Positions 1-10,560 of a stretch of 64,000 nt of DNA are shown here, one piece after another. The notes beneath the pieces are model-generated. The model made no database searches. It was not told where the DNA came from and saw nothing but the letters and a program-made list of their open reading frames with translations. Source of the DNA: Fasciola hepatica (taxonomy: Eukaryota > Platyhelminthes > Trematoda > Plagiorchiida > Fasciolidae); the NCBI GenBank assembly GCA_948099385.1, contig CANUEZ040000199.1, positions 2,800,001-2,864,000 on the forward strand. The letters run 5' to 3'. Position 1 is the stretch's first letter. Each line of letters starts with the position of its first letter. The translations under genes were made by a program, and so were the position numbers.

Positions 1-240
1 GCATCCGTTTCCAGCGCATTATGAAGGACCGTTTCGTCCGAAACGAGGAGTGAGGCATTGGCCACGGAGGGGAATCGCATTGCCTCATGGGGAAAGTAGC
101 CTCTTCTGAGCAAGCAGTTATATCAATGGTGGGGGGCACTGACATTATTCAGGATCCATTCAGCACAGATAAAGACAAAATCAAATGGAGAGGGACGAGC
201 TGTGTGTTCTAAAAATTTCAAAAACAGCTACACTCACCGA
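1..240. other. Unassigned sequence left of reverse transcriptase remnant
   Basis: No convincing coding pattern, RNA gene or repeat was seen. On the minus strand this stretch would lie downstream of the decayed reverse transcriptase that follows, so it may be the rest of that element beyond recognition. This is inference only. Confidence 0.3.
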
Positions 241-1180
241 ATGAGACGATTGCACCGCTGGTGTACCGCAGTTCAGTTCCATACACTGCGGTTGACATCC
301 AGAAATCGGTGGTTCATGTAATCAAACGCCTTGCTGAAGTCCATGTAACCGAAGTCGGCGGATTGTCCTCTATTCAGGTGCCTAATTACCTGACCAATTA
401 ACAGCAGGAGATTCGTTTACAATACCGCCCTGCCACAAACCTACGCCGCGCAGTTGATATGAGGTTATGTCGAACCGAATGCCTAGGGATCTGTTTCCTA
501 ACAATTACCTCTGGAGTTAGGCCAGCCGGCCGGTAATTATCGGCCTGTCTTCCGACACTTCGCCCTCTCCAAGTAGAGTTTCATACAGCTGCTTCTCCGG
601 ATCCTTCAAGACCTAGACCAGAGGCTGAATGATGGTTGGATGAGTCCCATCTGGTCCTGCGGCTTTGCCCCTTTTCGGGCTTCGCAGATTCGTTTAATTT
701 TATTCTCCTTCTACACCAAGTTCGGGTATAGGAGGCGCTTTTTTCGTCCCATTCTTTGTTTTACGTCATTCACTGGTCGATACATGCTCTTAGAAAGTGC
801 AAAAGCGTGTTGGCCTTGACTTCGTTGCTTGGAGCCAGTCGCCCCTATGTTCCTTCCAGAGTTGCTACAATTCTTGTCACGCCTTTGTGGAATTGGATGA
901 AGGCATGGAACCCCTTTAGGTTTGTGCAGACCGATGCAGCTCACCTGTATTTAGAGAAATATCTATCTGCTTTTTGGATCGCCTGAGCTGTGTTCCTGGC
1001 CATTCCATAGCTATTCCATGCTACCTGGGTTTTGTACATCTTGTACACAGCCCGCCACTGCCTACAAACGACTGTAGCACTCATGACTTTTGACTTCCAC
1101 CATAAAGACCGATTTCTACTGCTACCTGCCCTCAGAGACGCAAAATACTCTGTAAATCCTAGTGAACTCGTCCTCATGTT
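241..1180 (-). pseudogene. Decayed non-LTR reverse transcriptase fragment (not the local CR1 type)
   Basis: Read on the minus strand, this region gives scattered reverse transcriptase signatures in shifting frames. Near 640-660 there is a GPDGTHP-like start of the fingers, disrupted by a frameshift. Near 490-540 there is NYRPAGLTPEV, matching the usual NYRPISLT block. Near 310-370 there is YMDFSKAFDYMNHRFLD, which is motif A with its catalytic Asp. The segment upstream in the reading direction (711-1177) has a Lys/Arg- and aromatic-rich stretch resembling the linker between endonuclease and reverse transcriptase. Many stops and frameshifts make it inactive. The wording of the blocks differs from the CR1 copies elsewhere in the window and looks more like a jockey/RTE-group element. 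The clade is uncertain. Confidence 0.6.
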
Positions 1181-1390
1181 CTCCCAATGTTATTCTGCCG
1201 AGGTACTTGTGTCACTGGGTGTCCGCTAAACTTTCTTCTCTACCCTGCTTACTTCATCTATAATAATTTCGCCATAGCGCCAACTGAACGCTATTTCCAC
1301 ATTCCGATCATGCATTTACGCGCGCTCTTGGGTCACGGTCGAGAAACACTTCATTGCTGTTAGTGGTGCCCCAGGTAGCATACGTGTTTC

Positions 1391-2065
1391 TTGGTGTCCG
1401 AATGTACACTGCCTAACGGTAGGTGTACCGAAAGCCCTAGAACCACATTACTTAGTGGCCAGCCAATCCCCTGTTCTCCTTTGGTAAGAGACCTTGGACT
1501 ACATCGTCCGTCTACCTTCAACTTCTCTGAACAAGTATCCCATGAAACCATCAAAGCAAGACAAACCACCGGTCTTATCTTCCGTCGCTTTAGGCTGAAG
1601 GATGGCCGCCTCATCGTGTTCCACTCCCAGGTAAGGCAACTTCTCGAATAGTGTCCTCTCATCTACTCCAACGAGAAAAACAACACCTACCGCATTGAAG
1701 AATGTCCTACGCTCCTTCATCAGAAGCTTGTTTGGATTAAACTCACTTCAATTCTATTGTGAACGGCGTGACTTACTCATACTTGAGCCACCTTGGCTGC
1801 GCAGCCTGAAACTTATTACCGTTTCCGTTATATAAGCTAGTGCGCCGGTGGGGTGATTCCATTATCCGGCGAAACTTTGTTGATCACAGTGTATACTCAC
1901 TGCAAAACCTTGTTCCATCCCTACCTGTGCCGCCCTCGTGCCTAGCCGTCAGGTCTTATTTCCCCCTCATTTTCATCGTAGAGTATGGAGTAAACTCCCG
2001 GTTGACATGCGCGCTTCCTCCAACCTTCCTTTGGCTGATCACTGAAAGGATATCTCAAAGTTCCT
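1391..2065 (+). pseudogene. CR1 ORF2 remnant, C-terminal part of reverse transcriptase
   Basis: This is the C-terminal third of a CR1-type ORF2, broken by stops and frameshifts. Visible blocks in order are PLVRDLGL with FNFSEQ, KARQTTGLIFRRFRL, a LLE*CPLIYSN block with a stop inside it, LEPPWLRSLKL, and a worn RTAxRSxFF-like block near 1930-1990. The same order occurs in the ORF2 of CR1-A, -C, -E and -F. The endonuclease and catalytic reverse transcriptase motifs are absent, so the copy is either 5'-truncated or eroded. It runs directly into a 3' UTR that ends at about 3400, which supports reading both as one old insertion. Confidence 0.75.
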
Positions 2066-3402
2066 GATGCGATAAACCCGAAAAACGAACACATCCCCAT
2101 AGATCACACGTTTGGAAGGGGCATCCAACTACATCGCTTTCCTGACACTTTCATCAACTGAACCATTTCGTTCACGCTAGACAACGTGGACCATCCTTTT
2201 GTTGCAACCCCACTTCAAAACAGAGGTTTGCTGTCCTGATCTTGGCCAGCAATCCTCCAGTGGGCAGCGAAGTAATTAGAAACTACCTGCACTCTTCATC
2301 GGTCCATCCGATCGCATCCGCAATGCTTTTGCATCGAGTGTTCGGGCTTTGTAGATCACTGCGTTCCCTCCACGATTGAACGTCTTCGATACACTTCCCA
2401 TATTGCATCGCCGCTCCGTTCCCATCATTTGTTACACCTGTCAAATTGGTCATTAGAAATGTGACACTCACCGTTTACTTACTATACCATCACCGTTATC
2501 GAGACCTTTGATTTTCCAGATGTTGCATTCGTGTTATATTACCGAAACTGACCCCGTATGCAGCCTCTAAATCACACCACTATCTGCACCGGCTGATACA
2601 TTTTATTTCTATATTCGTTGATCCACGGCCGCTTCCCGCGATATACCTGTGCAGTTTTATTGATCTGTCATTTTTGCATGGTACATACCACACAGCATTC
2701 ATCTATTGACGTACACTTATCTGTGGATTACTTTACCTTTCCTCTCGCAAAACTGAACACCTGTATAATGGATGTAACCACACGGCCAATATTGATTAGT
2801 CTTCCACTTTCGCTTTGACATTTCATACTAACCCTACATAAAGTTAACAACTTGCCGCACGCTCACCTGATTTACTCCGGCCGTTCCCTGCCACCATCAC
2901 TCTGGTAGTATCCCTCCCAAGAAATACGCAATTGTTTGCAACATATATGATTTCTCCAGTATACAGCCACCACTTTATATACTACCATCTTTGCAGACTG
3001 GAATATTTCCATGTTAATACTTCTTGACATACCTGTAGTAAAGTGAACAATTCACTGAACGCTTCGACGAGATTTCTATCCATATGCCTCTCATATTCTG
3101 TAGCGCATCAAAAACATTTCCTTTCAATATGTTCGCATTTCCACTAGTGGTAACTATTTCATATACCACTTATGCATGTACTCCAGACCAACTGACATCA
3201 TTCGACCTTGACCTTCAAATTTGCCGGGCATTACTACAGTTTTAGTTCACTGTAACACTCTCTCTGATACTCTACATGCACTTGTTGTACCCTTTTGTGA
3301 ATTGTCATTCCGGCATCACTATAATCATCTGATCATGCATTCTAGCATGCTTCGGGCGCATCCGAAATATACAACTATTATTATTATTATTATTATTATA
3401 AA
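2066..3402 (+). repeat. CR1 3' UTR with terminal hairpin and TTA tail
   Basis: From about 2250 to 3400 this matches the 3' UTRs of CR1-C (about 37530-38666) and, as far as the window allows, CR1-E (63740-64000). It ends with a small hairpin at 3351-3366 (TTCGG, six-base loop, CCGAA), then ATATACAAC and a TTA tract at 3376-3400. Between 2066 and about 2250 the match is too weak to describe. It belongs to the reverse transcriptase remnant just upstream. Confidence 0.8.
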
Positions 3403-4270
3403 TTCACGTTTTGCTTCCGACATACACAAAACACTTATCTAAATCTTCGTAGCATTTGTTCACTCTTTTCATACCACATTCAACTTTAGCCATGTTTGAA
3501 GCATTCTTTTGTGATCAGCAGCTTCATTGTCTACCACGGCTTGACATTTTATCTACCGTTTTACCTACTCCTGTAGAAATGACTGACATCGCCAACAGCA
3601 ATCACTTGACCCTGCAGACTGTTTTCGTTTTTCTACCCTTCCTCAAAATAAGATTGTATACCTCGTCCCAATGAGCAGACCCTCACCATCCATGTAGTTT
3701 TCCATCTATCATACGCGTAACATCTAGTTTTGTTAAGGCTTTACCTAGATATCCATCATTGCCTGATCTTTAACCCCATCAGTGGTTCACAGCCGTCCCT
3801 CGCCGCAGCACTCTGCTCCATGTTTTCCCTAATCAACTTCACATGAGTAATTCCACTCGACGTTGCTCGTTCGTGCCCCGTATCTCATTGGTAACTCGCC
3901 ATAAGATCACGATAGTCTGTCCCTAGAGCCATTGTATTGTATTTTTCTTCCCGTTTGTCGCCCGGTCCTAAAATTTAGCCCCTAATGTTACGACGGCCCA
4001 TTTCTCCTTTCATTAACTACTTGATCGGCCTAGGTCATTACATAATGTTATCGTTCGATGTTTCTTCCTGAGGCCGCAGTTGGTAGAACCGCCAGGCCGT
4101 AGCCTTTTCCACTGTGCTTCCAGAATCCACCCCTCAGGGATGATTGTCACTTACTACATCCCTTGAATAAAAACTTGGAATATTCCTCGCGGAGAAGGAC
4201 AACTGGATTGTAGATACCATTCGATGTTCAACCGCCACACGATCTCACTGCGCTATAAGAAAACTCGTTC
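3403..4270 (+). repeat. Second, diverged CR1 3' UTR fragment
   Basis: The stretch from about 4070 to 4255 lines up with 37150-37390 of the CR1-C 3' UTR. Shared landmarks include CAG(C/T)TGGTAGAA, GCCTTTTCC, GGACGATTGTC-like and GATCTCACTGC. The part from 3403 to 4070 has the same base composition and only faint similarity to the preceding UTR sequence. It is probably a separate, older insertion interrupted by the tail at 3376-3400. No coding signal was seen. Confidence 0.5.
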
Positions 4271-4375
4271 TAATCCAAACAATGAGGGACGGGGCAAGAT
4301 CCATGGCTTTGGCCGATACACATAGGGCGTTCACGAGGGCTGCAAGGATGTGCGGGCGCAACTAGATTCAGGAAT

Positions 4376-4530
4376 GTTTAAGGGGCTTCCTTACGGGAAG
4401 AACGTTTTGCTATAGAGTGGGTGAAAAGAACTCTAAATCAGAAAGCGTCACTGGTGGAGTACGGCAGGGTTCAGTTCTAGGCTCACTTTTGTTTCTCCTG
4501 GTTAATAATAATATAGTCATGGTGCTACAT
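4376..4530 (+). pseudogene. Short reverse transcriptase fragment (motif B region)
   Basis: About fifty codons read VTGGVRQGSVLGSLLFLL followed by VNNNI. This matches the [24 protein letters not shown] block of non-LTR reverse transcriptases, with the final Asp-containing positions already changed. A worn block precedes it (4380-4410). Nothing coding follows, because the fragment runs into the TAA microsatellite at 4546. The wording is nearer the jockey/RTE group than the local CR1 copies, and it may be a relic of the same element as the minus-strand fragment near position 300. Confidence 0.6.
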
Positions 4531-4544
4531 TCAACAAGCTTCCC

Positions 4545-4545
<1 letters not shown>

Positions 4546-4590
<45 letters not shown>
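4546..4590. repeat. (TAA)15 microsatellite
   Basis: Fifteen uninterrupted TAA units. Similar tracts mark the 3' ends of CR1 insertions throughout the window, so this may be the tail of a minus-strand insertion, but no terminal hairpin is visible beside it. Confidence 0.9.
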
Positions 4591-4593
<3 letters not shown>

Positions 4594-4741
4594 CAGCTTA
4601 ACTCGGAGACTCTCGGGTCATTACTTGCGCATGAAGGATTTTTACAAGCAACAATATGGACAAGCAAAATTCGTGAAAACTTTGGAAATATGCATGACAA
4701 TCGTAGGGGCTGCCAAACAGCGAGAATCACCCGTTGCGCTA
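4591..4741. other. Unassigned spacer before CR1-A
   Basis: A short open stretch (from 4625) shows no family resemblance. Nothing else was seen. Confidence 0.3.
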
Positions 4742-5066
4742 CACCGCGTTGGTTTGCGTGCTGTTATCGGTTTAGTTTCCACTAGATTGTCTAAGGTGAT
4801 ATTAGGAATAATAGCTCCTAGGAGTATCCCAACAACTCAAAATAATTCGGGGATTTTTTCTGAGCATAAACTCGTGGGCAAAAAACCTAATCTAAATAAA
4901 CGATGTTAGAATATCTTTCCAACTGCCAGTGTGAGATATTTGAGTGTTCTTCATTATCAGCACATCTAACTCCAGTCCTATAAAAATACTTTCCCAAAAA
5001 ATGCCTAAAACGACTTCCGTCTGCCTTCACCACCAAGTGACAAGCCGTCATCAGTAAGCCAGAACT
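4742..5066 (+). mobile_element. CR1-A, 5' end: 5' UTR and first codons of ORF1
   Basis: The 5' UTR opens with a block shared with CR1-B, CR1-F and in part CR1-E: ACACCGCGTTGG, then GCTGTTATCGGTTTAGTTT. A perfect 10-bp palindrome, CTCCTAGGAG, lies at 4815-4824. At 5001 an ATG starts a peptide beginning MPKTTSV, comparable to the MPRVAKKT and MPTSPPN starts of ORF1 in CR1-F and CR1-B. After about 18 codons there is a stop, and shortly after it the gypsy LTR begins. ORF1 resumes at 17003 on the far side of the gypsy element. Confidence 0.7.
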
Positions 5067-5610
5067 AGTAGGTACCTGTACATTTTTGACTTTTTCCATG
5101 ATTTTCAACGTCCCTTGGTGCGACACTCCTTTGTTGTGCCGACGTTTTAATGTTAAACACACACTCCTTTTGGACGTCATCACCGCGCAATACAAAAAGG
5201 CTGTAAATGAATCTTTCATTCTGGCACGGTCTCATTTTCTGGTTTGGAGTGTCTTGGAATTATATCGGTTGGAACTAACTGAGTGAAACAAAACATTTTA
5301 GAAGCTTCAACGGCATCTCTTGGCACTTCGCTCAATACCATCCTGTTCTGTTCAACGGATGGCTGTCAGACCGAACTGAACTGAAGACATTGGTGGATAT
5401 TGGCTCTTCGGCACTCATTTCCTGATCACAAGAACACTGAACAACTGTGAGTTTGAGTCACACCTTTTGTTTCATTTTAATTACTAATGTGCATACCCTT
5501 TTGGCCTTTTTACCACCACACGCTCCTCCGCCCATCTTAGTTTGCTAGTGTCGTCTTAGATATTGTTGACATTAATTTAGTGTACCACATAGACAGAGTA
5601 GTACGCTACA
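5067..5610 (+). repeat. 5' LTR of the gypsy element
   Basis: 544 bp, differing from the 3' LTR at about three positions: the first base (A instead of T), one T/C near 5086, and one C/T near 5338. It ends in CTACA. The true 5' boundary could be off by one or two bases because the first base has mutated. A possible primer binding site, TGGGCCCAGG, starts seven bases after the LTR, but I cannot assign it to a tRNA. Confidence 0.9.
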
Positions 5611-5688
5611 AAATTGATGGGCCCAGGTTGTTTTTCCATCCTTTGACACTAGCGTGATTCTTTTGGTCCAAGTTTCACACGATTCACG

Positions 5689-6593
5689 ATGTCTGACAGC
5701 GAATCTATTGACATCCACGCGGTTGCTCTCAAACGGCCCGTTTTCGCCCCGACCAACCTACCAGTGTGGTTTCGACAAATGGAAGCCGTATTTGCCACTC
5801 GATGTATAACCAGCGAGCGCGTTAAACACTCTCACGTTGTCCAAGCACTTCCCTTTTACTTCGCTGTTGACGTGGAAGATCTCCTCGATCCCAATCCACC
5901 AGAAGCTCCTTACACGAAGCTTAAGGAGGCAGTCATTCAGCGTACCGGAAAATCAGCCGGAAAAATGTTCCGGGAGCTGTTCACTTCGGTGGATCTTGGA
6001 GACCAAACTCCTTCCAGCTTATGCTCCATATGCGGTCGCTACTGGCTGGACGTCAAATGGACGACGCCATTTTCAGGGAGATATGGGTTGATAAACTACC
6101 TCTCCCGATGCAGCGGGTCCTGTCAATGCTGGAGCTCACTACTCCTCTTGACAAAGTTTCACAACACGCCGACAGAATAATGGAATGCTACCCGGCTGCT
6201 AGACCCTGTGTTCACATGACATCACCCGCCGAAACCACTCCGACACACGAATCCCCTATGACACTACCAATTCCTGCCCCAGATCGCCGTGGCGACCATT
6301 CTCGCAGTCCTGATTCCCCATACCATCACTCTCATATCGACAAGGACATTACGGACCTAAAAGAAACCGTTCGCATGTTGTGCAATCAGGTCAGTGCAAT
6401 GTGCAACGCATTTACTACTCATCGATTTGTGTCCACCGAAGTACCTCATCGACCTAGATCACGGTCCAGAAACCGATGGTTAGAAACCTGGCATTGGTAC
6501 CACCGCACATTCGGCTCCAATGCACGCCGCTGTGATCCTCCGTGTTCATTCCGCACTTCCACCCCACAGTCAAACGACCCGGCCAGCCAGTGA
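5689..6593 (+). pseudogene. gag: gypsy gag, broken by one frameshift
   Basis: Gag would form the particle core and bind element RNA. The first frame starts with MSDSESIDIH at 5689 and carries the capsid-like PVWFRQMEAVFATR and ALPFYFAVDVEDLL segments. A one-base indel near 6018 moves the rest into another frame, which continues with MRSLLAGRQMDDAIFREIW, DKLPLPMQRVL and a Pro/Ser-rich stretch. Near 6490-6540 is a worn zinc finger, HWYHRTFGSNARRCDPPC. In related flatworm gypsy elements the finger begins with Cys, so His replaces a ligand here. The start was chosen as the first ATG after the LTR with family-like sequence. Not functional as it stands. Confidence 0.8.
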
Positions 6594-6762
6594 CGGCGAC
6601 GACTAGGGCTGGCCCTTCACATGAAAGTCGCCTATTTTATATCGTTGACTGATCCAGTGGTCTTCGATTCCCCATTGATACCGGCGCCGAGCTCAGTGTA
6701 ATCTCCCCACTCAAACATCATAGCCTCAAACCACCTCAGTTTACACTGCACGCAGCAAACAC
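6594..6762 (+). pseudogene. gypsy protease, N-terminal part, cut by CR1-B
   Basis: This reads FPIDTGAELSVISP followed by LHAANT. It is the active-site loop of a retropepsin-type aspartic protease (DTGAE for the usual DTGA/DSGA). Stops just upstream show frameshift damage in the gag-protease junction. The sequence ends at CR1-B, and the rest of the protease (ATFGQRSVTLDLGL, then GVDFLAHFGL) resumes at about 13395. The protease would cut the polyprotein if intact. Confidence 0.8.
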
Positions 6763-7301
6763 CGCGTAGCTTTCTCGCTGTTATCAGTATAGTTTTTATT
6801 AAGCTATCTAGGATAATCCCTAAAACTATAGCTCTAAGGTCTGTTGTCCGACCCAGAAAAAATCAAGCGATTTTTTCTGAATATTAGTCCCTGGGACCAC
6901 CCGGTGGTAAAAGATACACACAAAAGTGATCATTGAACTGCTCTTGGGGTCGTAGCTAAGCGAAACATCAGTATCATTGAAACCACACTAGCAGACTCTA
7001 AGACACCACTCAGGGAATCACCTTAGTAAAGAGACTAAAGCCGTCTTGACTTGCGTAATACATCCGGAATTTTTCAAACAGCACCATCCGCAGAAACTGC
7101 TTGCAGTTTTTAGCTGAACAACTGATACATAATTAGTTCCACTGATATTGACCCCCCGTGGCTAATACTTTCTTCCCCACCTAAGGCTCACATATATTGG
7201 CCATACTCTACACTTAATCCTTTGCTTCCGTATAGCTCTGTTACCCCCGCATATTGCCACATCTCATCCGATTGGCCATCCACATCCTTACCACCATAGA
7301 T
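6763..7301 (+). other. CR1-B 5' UTR
   Basis: Non-coding leader. Shared blocks with other CR1 leaders are GCTGTTATCAGTATAGTTTTT near 6778-6798 and CGATTTTTTCTGA near 6869. Such leaders in non-LTR elements usually hold an internal promoter, but no specific element can be named here. Confidence 0.6.
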
Positions 7302-8909
7302 ATGCCTACATCTCCTCCCAACCGACCCAAAATCACTGCCAGCAACCGCCGTCGCAAGACTGCTAAACTGCAAAACTCACTGAATAACTGCTCAGTCTCT
7401 CCGGTAGATATACTTGGACATGCTAATAGACAAACTACGGAAATGAGCAAAAATCTGAGCAGTCTTTCCTCTCGCATTGACTCCGCTGATCAAATTATCA
7501 GTCAACTGATGCCTATAGCATTCTTGCTTGATCCAGCCGCACACCATACCCCAACCAATCTACTACTGGCCACGAAGTTTGTGGACACAATTGCCTCGGA
7601 AATCTCCAGACGGATAAAAAAGGCAAACAATGCGGTTGTGTTTAACATTCCAGACCGAATACCTCTCTCAGCTGCTAAAAATATGATCTTAAGCGCTTGC
7701 AACCTTGACTCACAACTGTGCCACTGTATTAGACTCCGCAAAACCTCCCTACGCACCACCTGTCCACTGCTGTTCCAGTTTACAAATGAAGTTGTCGCCA
7801 AGATTTTTATCAGCCGGCAAGCGTTAGTCGTAGCCAAAACCGGCTTCAAGTGCGCCAAGATATTTCCTGACAAGACCCCACTGCAAAGAGAGGTGCACAA
7901 GAGTCACGCCCAGAACAGTAACCCCGGTGTTAGCGCAACCAACAATCCACCCCAAAACTCCGGGGCACCTATCACTGGCCATCACCCGATGTTGCCATCT
8001 ATTACAGATTACAATGCAACCGTAGATTTAGAGAGTACGCCAATTTCCTCACCCAATGAGCCACCTGGCAAACGCCCCAATATCCAGAATAGCCCAAGCA
8101 AATCTCCAGACTGGAACAAGCGCCCCAACGTCCACAAAACTGATGAAGGTTCCTCCAACTCATCCACCCGCGAGCTCATGTACTCCACAAGTCTAGATGA
8201 CCCCATTCCTTCTACTAGCTCCATGTCGGGTTATTTAACCATACCTAAAAATCACTGCACCATCAACCCACCTCCGTCTACACCCATGCATCCTGTTACC
8301 TCTGGCACTTTTGATAACTCAACCAGGCCCCTAAGCCCACCATCTGCACCCACCCATTTGCAACCAGAATGTGTCTGGTTACCACCTAGGCCACCACCGC
8401 TAATTAGCCCGTCAGTGCAGATTGACCCACAGAAGTTAACACCTCGTCACCAAAAGAACAAGGCCCATCAACGTAACGCACATGCAAACCATAAGGTAAT
8501 GACTCAGTCACGTGAAATTCTACCAGCCCCTTATGCGGCTGGGAATCCTAGTTTTCCATCTCGGCTAACTGCCTTTTCATTTCCACCCTACTTGTACCCA
8601 CCTTATCCCCCCCCATTCACCGCTCCATTACATTACTATCCGCCACACCAACTACTCTATACCTCTACCGCTACCCAGTCACTCCCTGGGAACCATTTCC
8701 TGGTTTCACCTAGCTCCCCTCTCCCACAAGACCCATCCACGTCTCTTGGCCCAGTACTGCCATCCATCCGTGGCCGCTTTTTTCCTGCCGGCCCCCTTCA
8801 AGAATATTCCCCGCATTCAAACTACTCTCCCAAACAGCACCTCCCCATCCCTCTCCCCTCACACTATCCCCCTCCAGGCTTCAACTCATCCAATCCGTGG
8901 AACAACTGA
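7302..8909 (+). CDS. CR1-B ORF1 protein (RNA-binding type, unrecognised family)
   Basis: 535 codons, uninterrupted. The ATG at 7302 gives MPTSPPNRPK, like the other ORF1 starts. An earlier in-frame TTG at 7254 is unlikely. Residues 1-30 are basic. Residues 30-75 are heptad-like, with many Leu/Ile/Ser. Residues about 110-198 form the block conserved in all ORF1 copies here: NAVVFNIPDR, RLRK, CPLLFQF, and DKTPLQREV at 190-198. The hydrophobic NAVVFNIP strand resembles the first strand of an RRM fold, which would fit an RNA-binding ORF1 protein, but this is inference. Residues 200-535 are rich in Pro, Ser, Thr and His. No zinc knuckle is seen. The 3' end overlaps ORF2 by up to 164 bases in the +1 frame. 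Confidence 0.8.
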   Translation: MPTSPPNRPKITASNRRRKTAKLQNSLNNCSVSPVDILGHANRQTTEMSKNLSSLSSRIDSADQIISQLMPIAFLLDPAAHHTPTNLLLATKFVDTIASEISRRIKKANNAVVFNIPDRIPLSAAKNMILSACNLDSQLCHCIRLRKTSLRTTCPLLFQFTNEVVAKIFISRQALVVAKTGFKCAKIFPDKTPLQREVHKSHAQNSNPGVSATNNPPQNSGAPITGHHPMLPSITDYNATVDLESTPISSPNEPPGKRPNIQNSPSKSPDWNKRPNVHKTDEGSSNSSTRELMYSTSLDDPIPSTSSMSGYLTIPKNHCTINPPPSTPMHPVTSGTFDNSTRPLSPPSAPTHLQPECVWLPPRPPPLISPSVQIDPQKLTPRHQKNKAHQRNAHANHKVMTQSREILPAPYAAGNPSFPSRLTAFSFPPYLYPPYPPPFTAPLHYYPPHQLLYTSTATQSLPGNHFLVSPSSPLPQDPSTSLGPVLPSIRGRFFPAGPLQEYSPHSNYSPKQHLPIPLPSHYPPPGFNSSNPWNN

Positions 8910-10386
8910 GGTCCTCCCCCCATCCTTGCCCTATACTTCACTGGAATTACCACCCTCATTACCACTACCGAACCCCCCACCATATCCACCACTACCGAGG
9001 CCTGTATCATCTCTCTCAGTCATACTTGTAAATGCCCGTTCATTACTGCACAAAACTAAAGCCATCCGCAGCATCGCTGAGCCCTCTGACTTTGATATTA
9101 TCATTGTAACTGAAACATGGCTAACAGATTCCGTCCCGTCAGATCGAGTCTGTCTAGTTGGCTACCAGATGTTCCGAAGGAATAGGCCTTGTCGTGGGGG
9201 AGGCTGTCTAATTTATGTCAAAAACACTCTGCTGGCCATTCCACTGTCACACACAACTCTGGACGCCATTCAGGATTCACTGTGGTTAACAATTCCCTTA
9301 CTTAATTCCTATCTTCATATTGGTTGCATCTATCGGCCACTCGATTCCAACGCTATGGATCTTACCAAGATTATTGACGCTTTCAGCTATCTTTCATTGC
9401 TGCCCTGTTCCTCCAAACTCATAGCGGGGGACTTCAATGCACCGAGCATTTGTTGGAATACTCTATCCGCCCCAAACAACTTACTAGATTTTATGTCATG
9501 CATCCGCGTTGGGCGCTGGATCCAACATGTAACAGTCCCAACCAGAGGTAACAACATCCTTGATTTGTTGTTTACTATTGGTTTATCAGATGTTTCAGCC
9601 AGTACGCTCGACCTCTTTCCTGGAAGCGACCACAGAATGGTGTCCTGCACCTTCGTGGTTCCGCAATCTTTTGACAAATCCCACCCACCCAATCATTACT
9701 CTTCAGCAGTCAACTGGGTCAATCTTATCTGCACGCTTCGATCGCTATACTGGGACGACTTTTTCCTGCAAAGCGACCCTCAGCTGGCTGCTAATTTACT
9801 ATATTCTAACCTATCATACTTGCTGTCCAAAATCACTACTACTCGTATCACATCAAACCGAGTCCGTAGTTCAATCCTGAGCCGAATGCAAAACAAGTAC
9901 CTGAAGCTCCAGAAGGTGTACCAAACCAATAATGACTTATCGTCATTCTTGCAGCTCCAACGTCTCTCGGTAGCAATCAGAATGAAGACTGTTGATATGC
10001 TCAAAAAACAAGAAGTATCTGCCTTGCAATGCCATGATACTTCCTCAAAGTTGGCATACCTAATGAAGAATAGAAATCAGAGCAAACCAGTAAGTATCCC
10101 CTCTCTAATCTTAGAAAATAACGACCACATTACCTCACCTGTAGCGATAGCCGAGGCGCTTAACTCCTACTTTGCTGCATCCATGACTACGAACCCCCTT
10201 ACTTTATCCCCATGCATAGACCCTGTCACCGAGCACTCACTGTCTGATTTAGAATTTACTTTAAAAGAGGTGACCAACCAGATTACCCGTGTCCGGAAGT
10301 CCTCACACCTTGGCCATGATGGTGTTCCGCCGACACTTCTACGTCTTGGAGGAACTGATGTCGCAGCCTTACTATTGAAGGTCTAA
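8746..10386 (+). pseudogene. CR1-B ORF2, endonuclease and truncated reverse transcriptase
   Basis: This frame is open from 8746, inside ORF1, with no convincing ATG at the start, so the true start is unknown. An AP-like endonuclease spans about 9010-9660: VNARSLL, VTETWL, GGGCLIYV, GDFNAPSICW, PTRGNNILDL and GSDHRMV, which includes the expected catalytic Glu, Asp/Asn and Asp/His positions. A linker follows. The reverse transcriptase begins with GHDGVPPTLL near 10315, then ends abruptly at 10381 where CR1-J is inserted, and nothing downstream restores it. The endonuclease would nick DNA for target-primed reverse transcription, but without the polymerase this copy cannot move itself. Confidence 0.85.
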
Positions 10387-10560
10387 TAATAATAATAATA
10401 CTGGTATATTTCTCGGCCATAGTCGAGATGCACGCTGTAGCGCATGATCATGGTGTAACACGTTACTCAATAAGATGGAATATTCACAAATTCAGAATAT
10501 GAAAGTCGAAAGTATCAAAGATGGAAAAACAAACTGTAGCCACAGTTTGCTGACTTTTAT
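10382..10560 (-). mobile_element. CR1-J, 5'-truncated 3' tail inserted in inverse orientation
   Basis: Read on the minus strand it ends with a hairpin (10411-10428, TCTCG paired with CGAGA) and a TTA tract that abuts B's ORF2 at 10382-10398. Its last 180 bases match the tail of CR1-G (about 35600-35770) better than the tail of CR1-B itself. That makes it an independent insertion and not part of B. Severe 5' truncation is normal for non-LTR retrotransposition. Confidence 0.75.
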
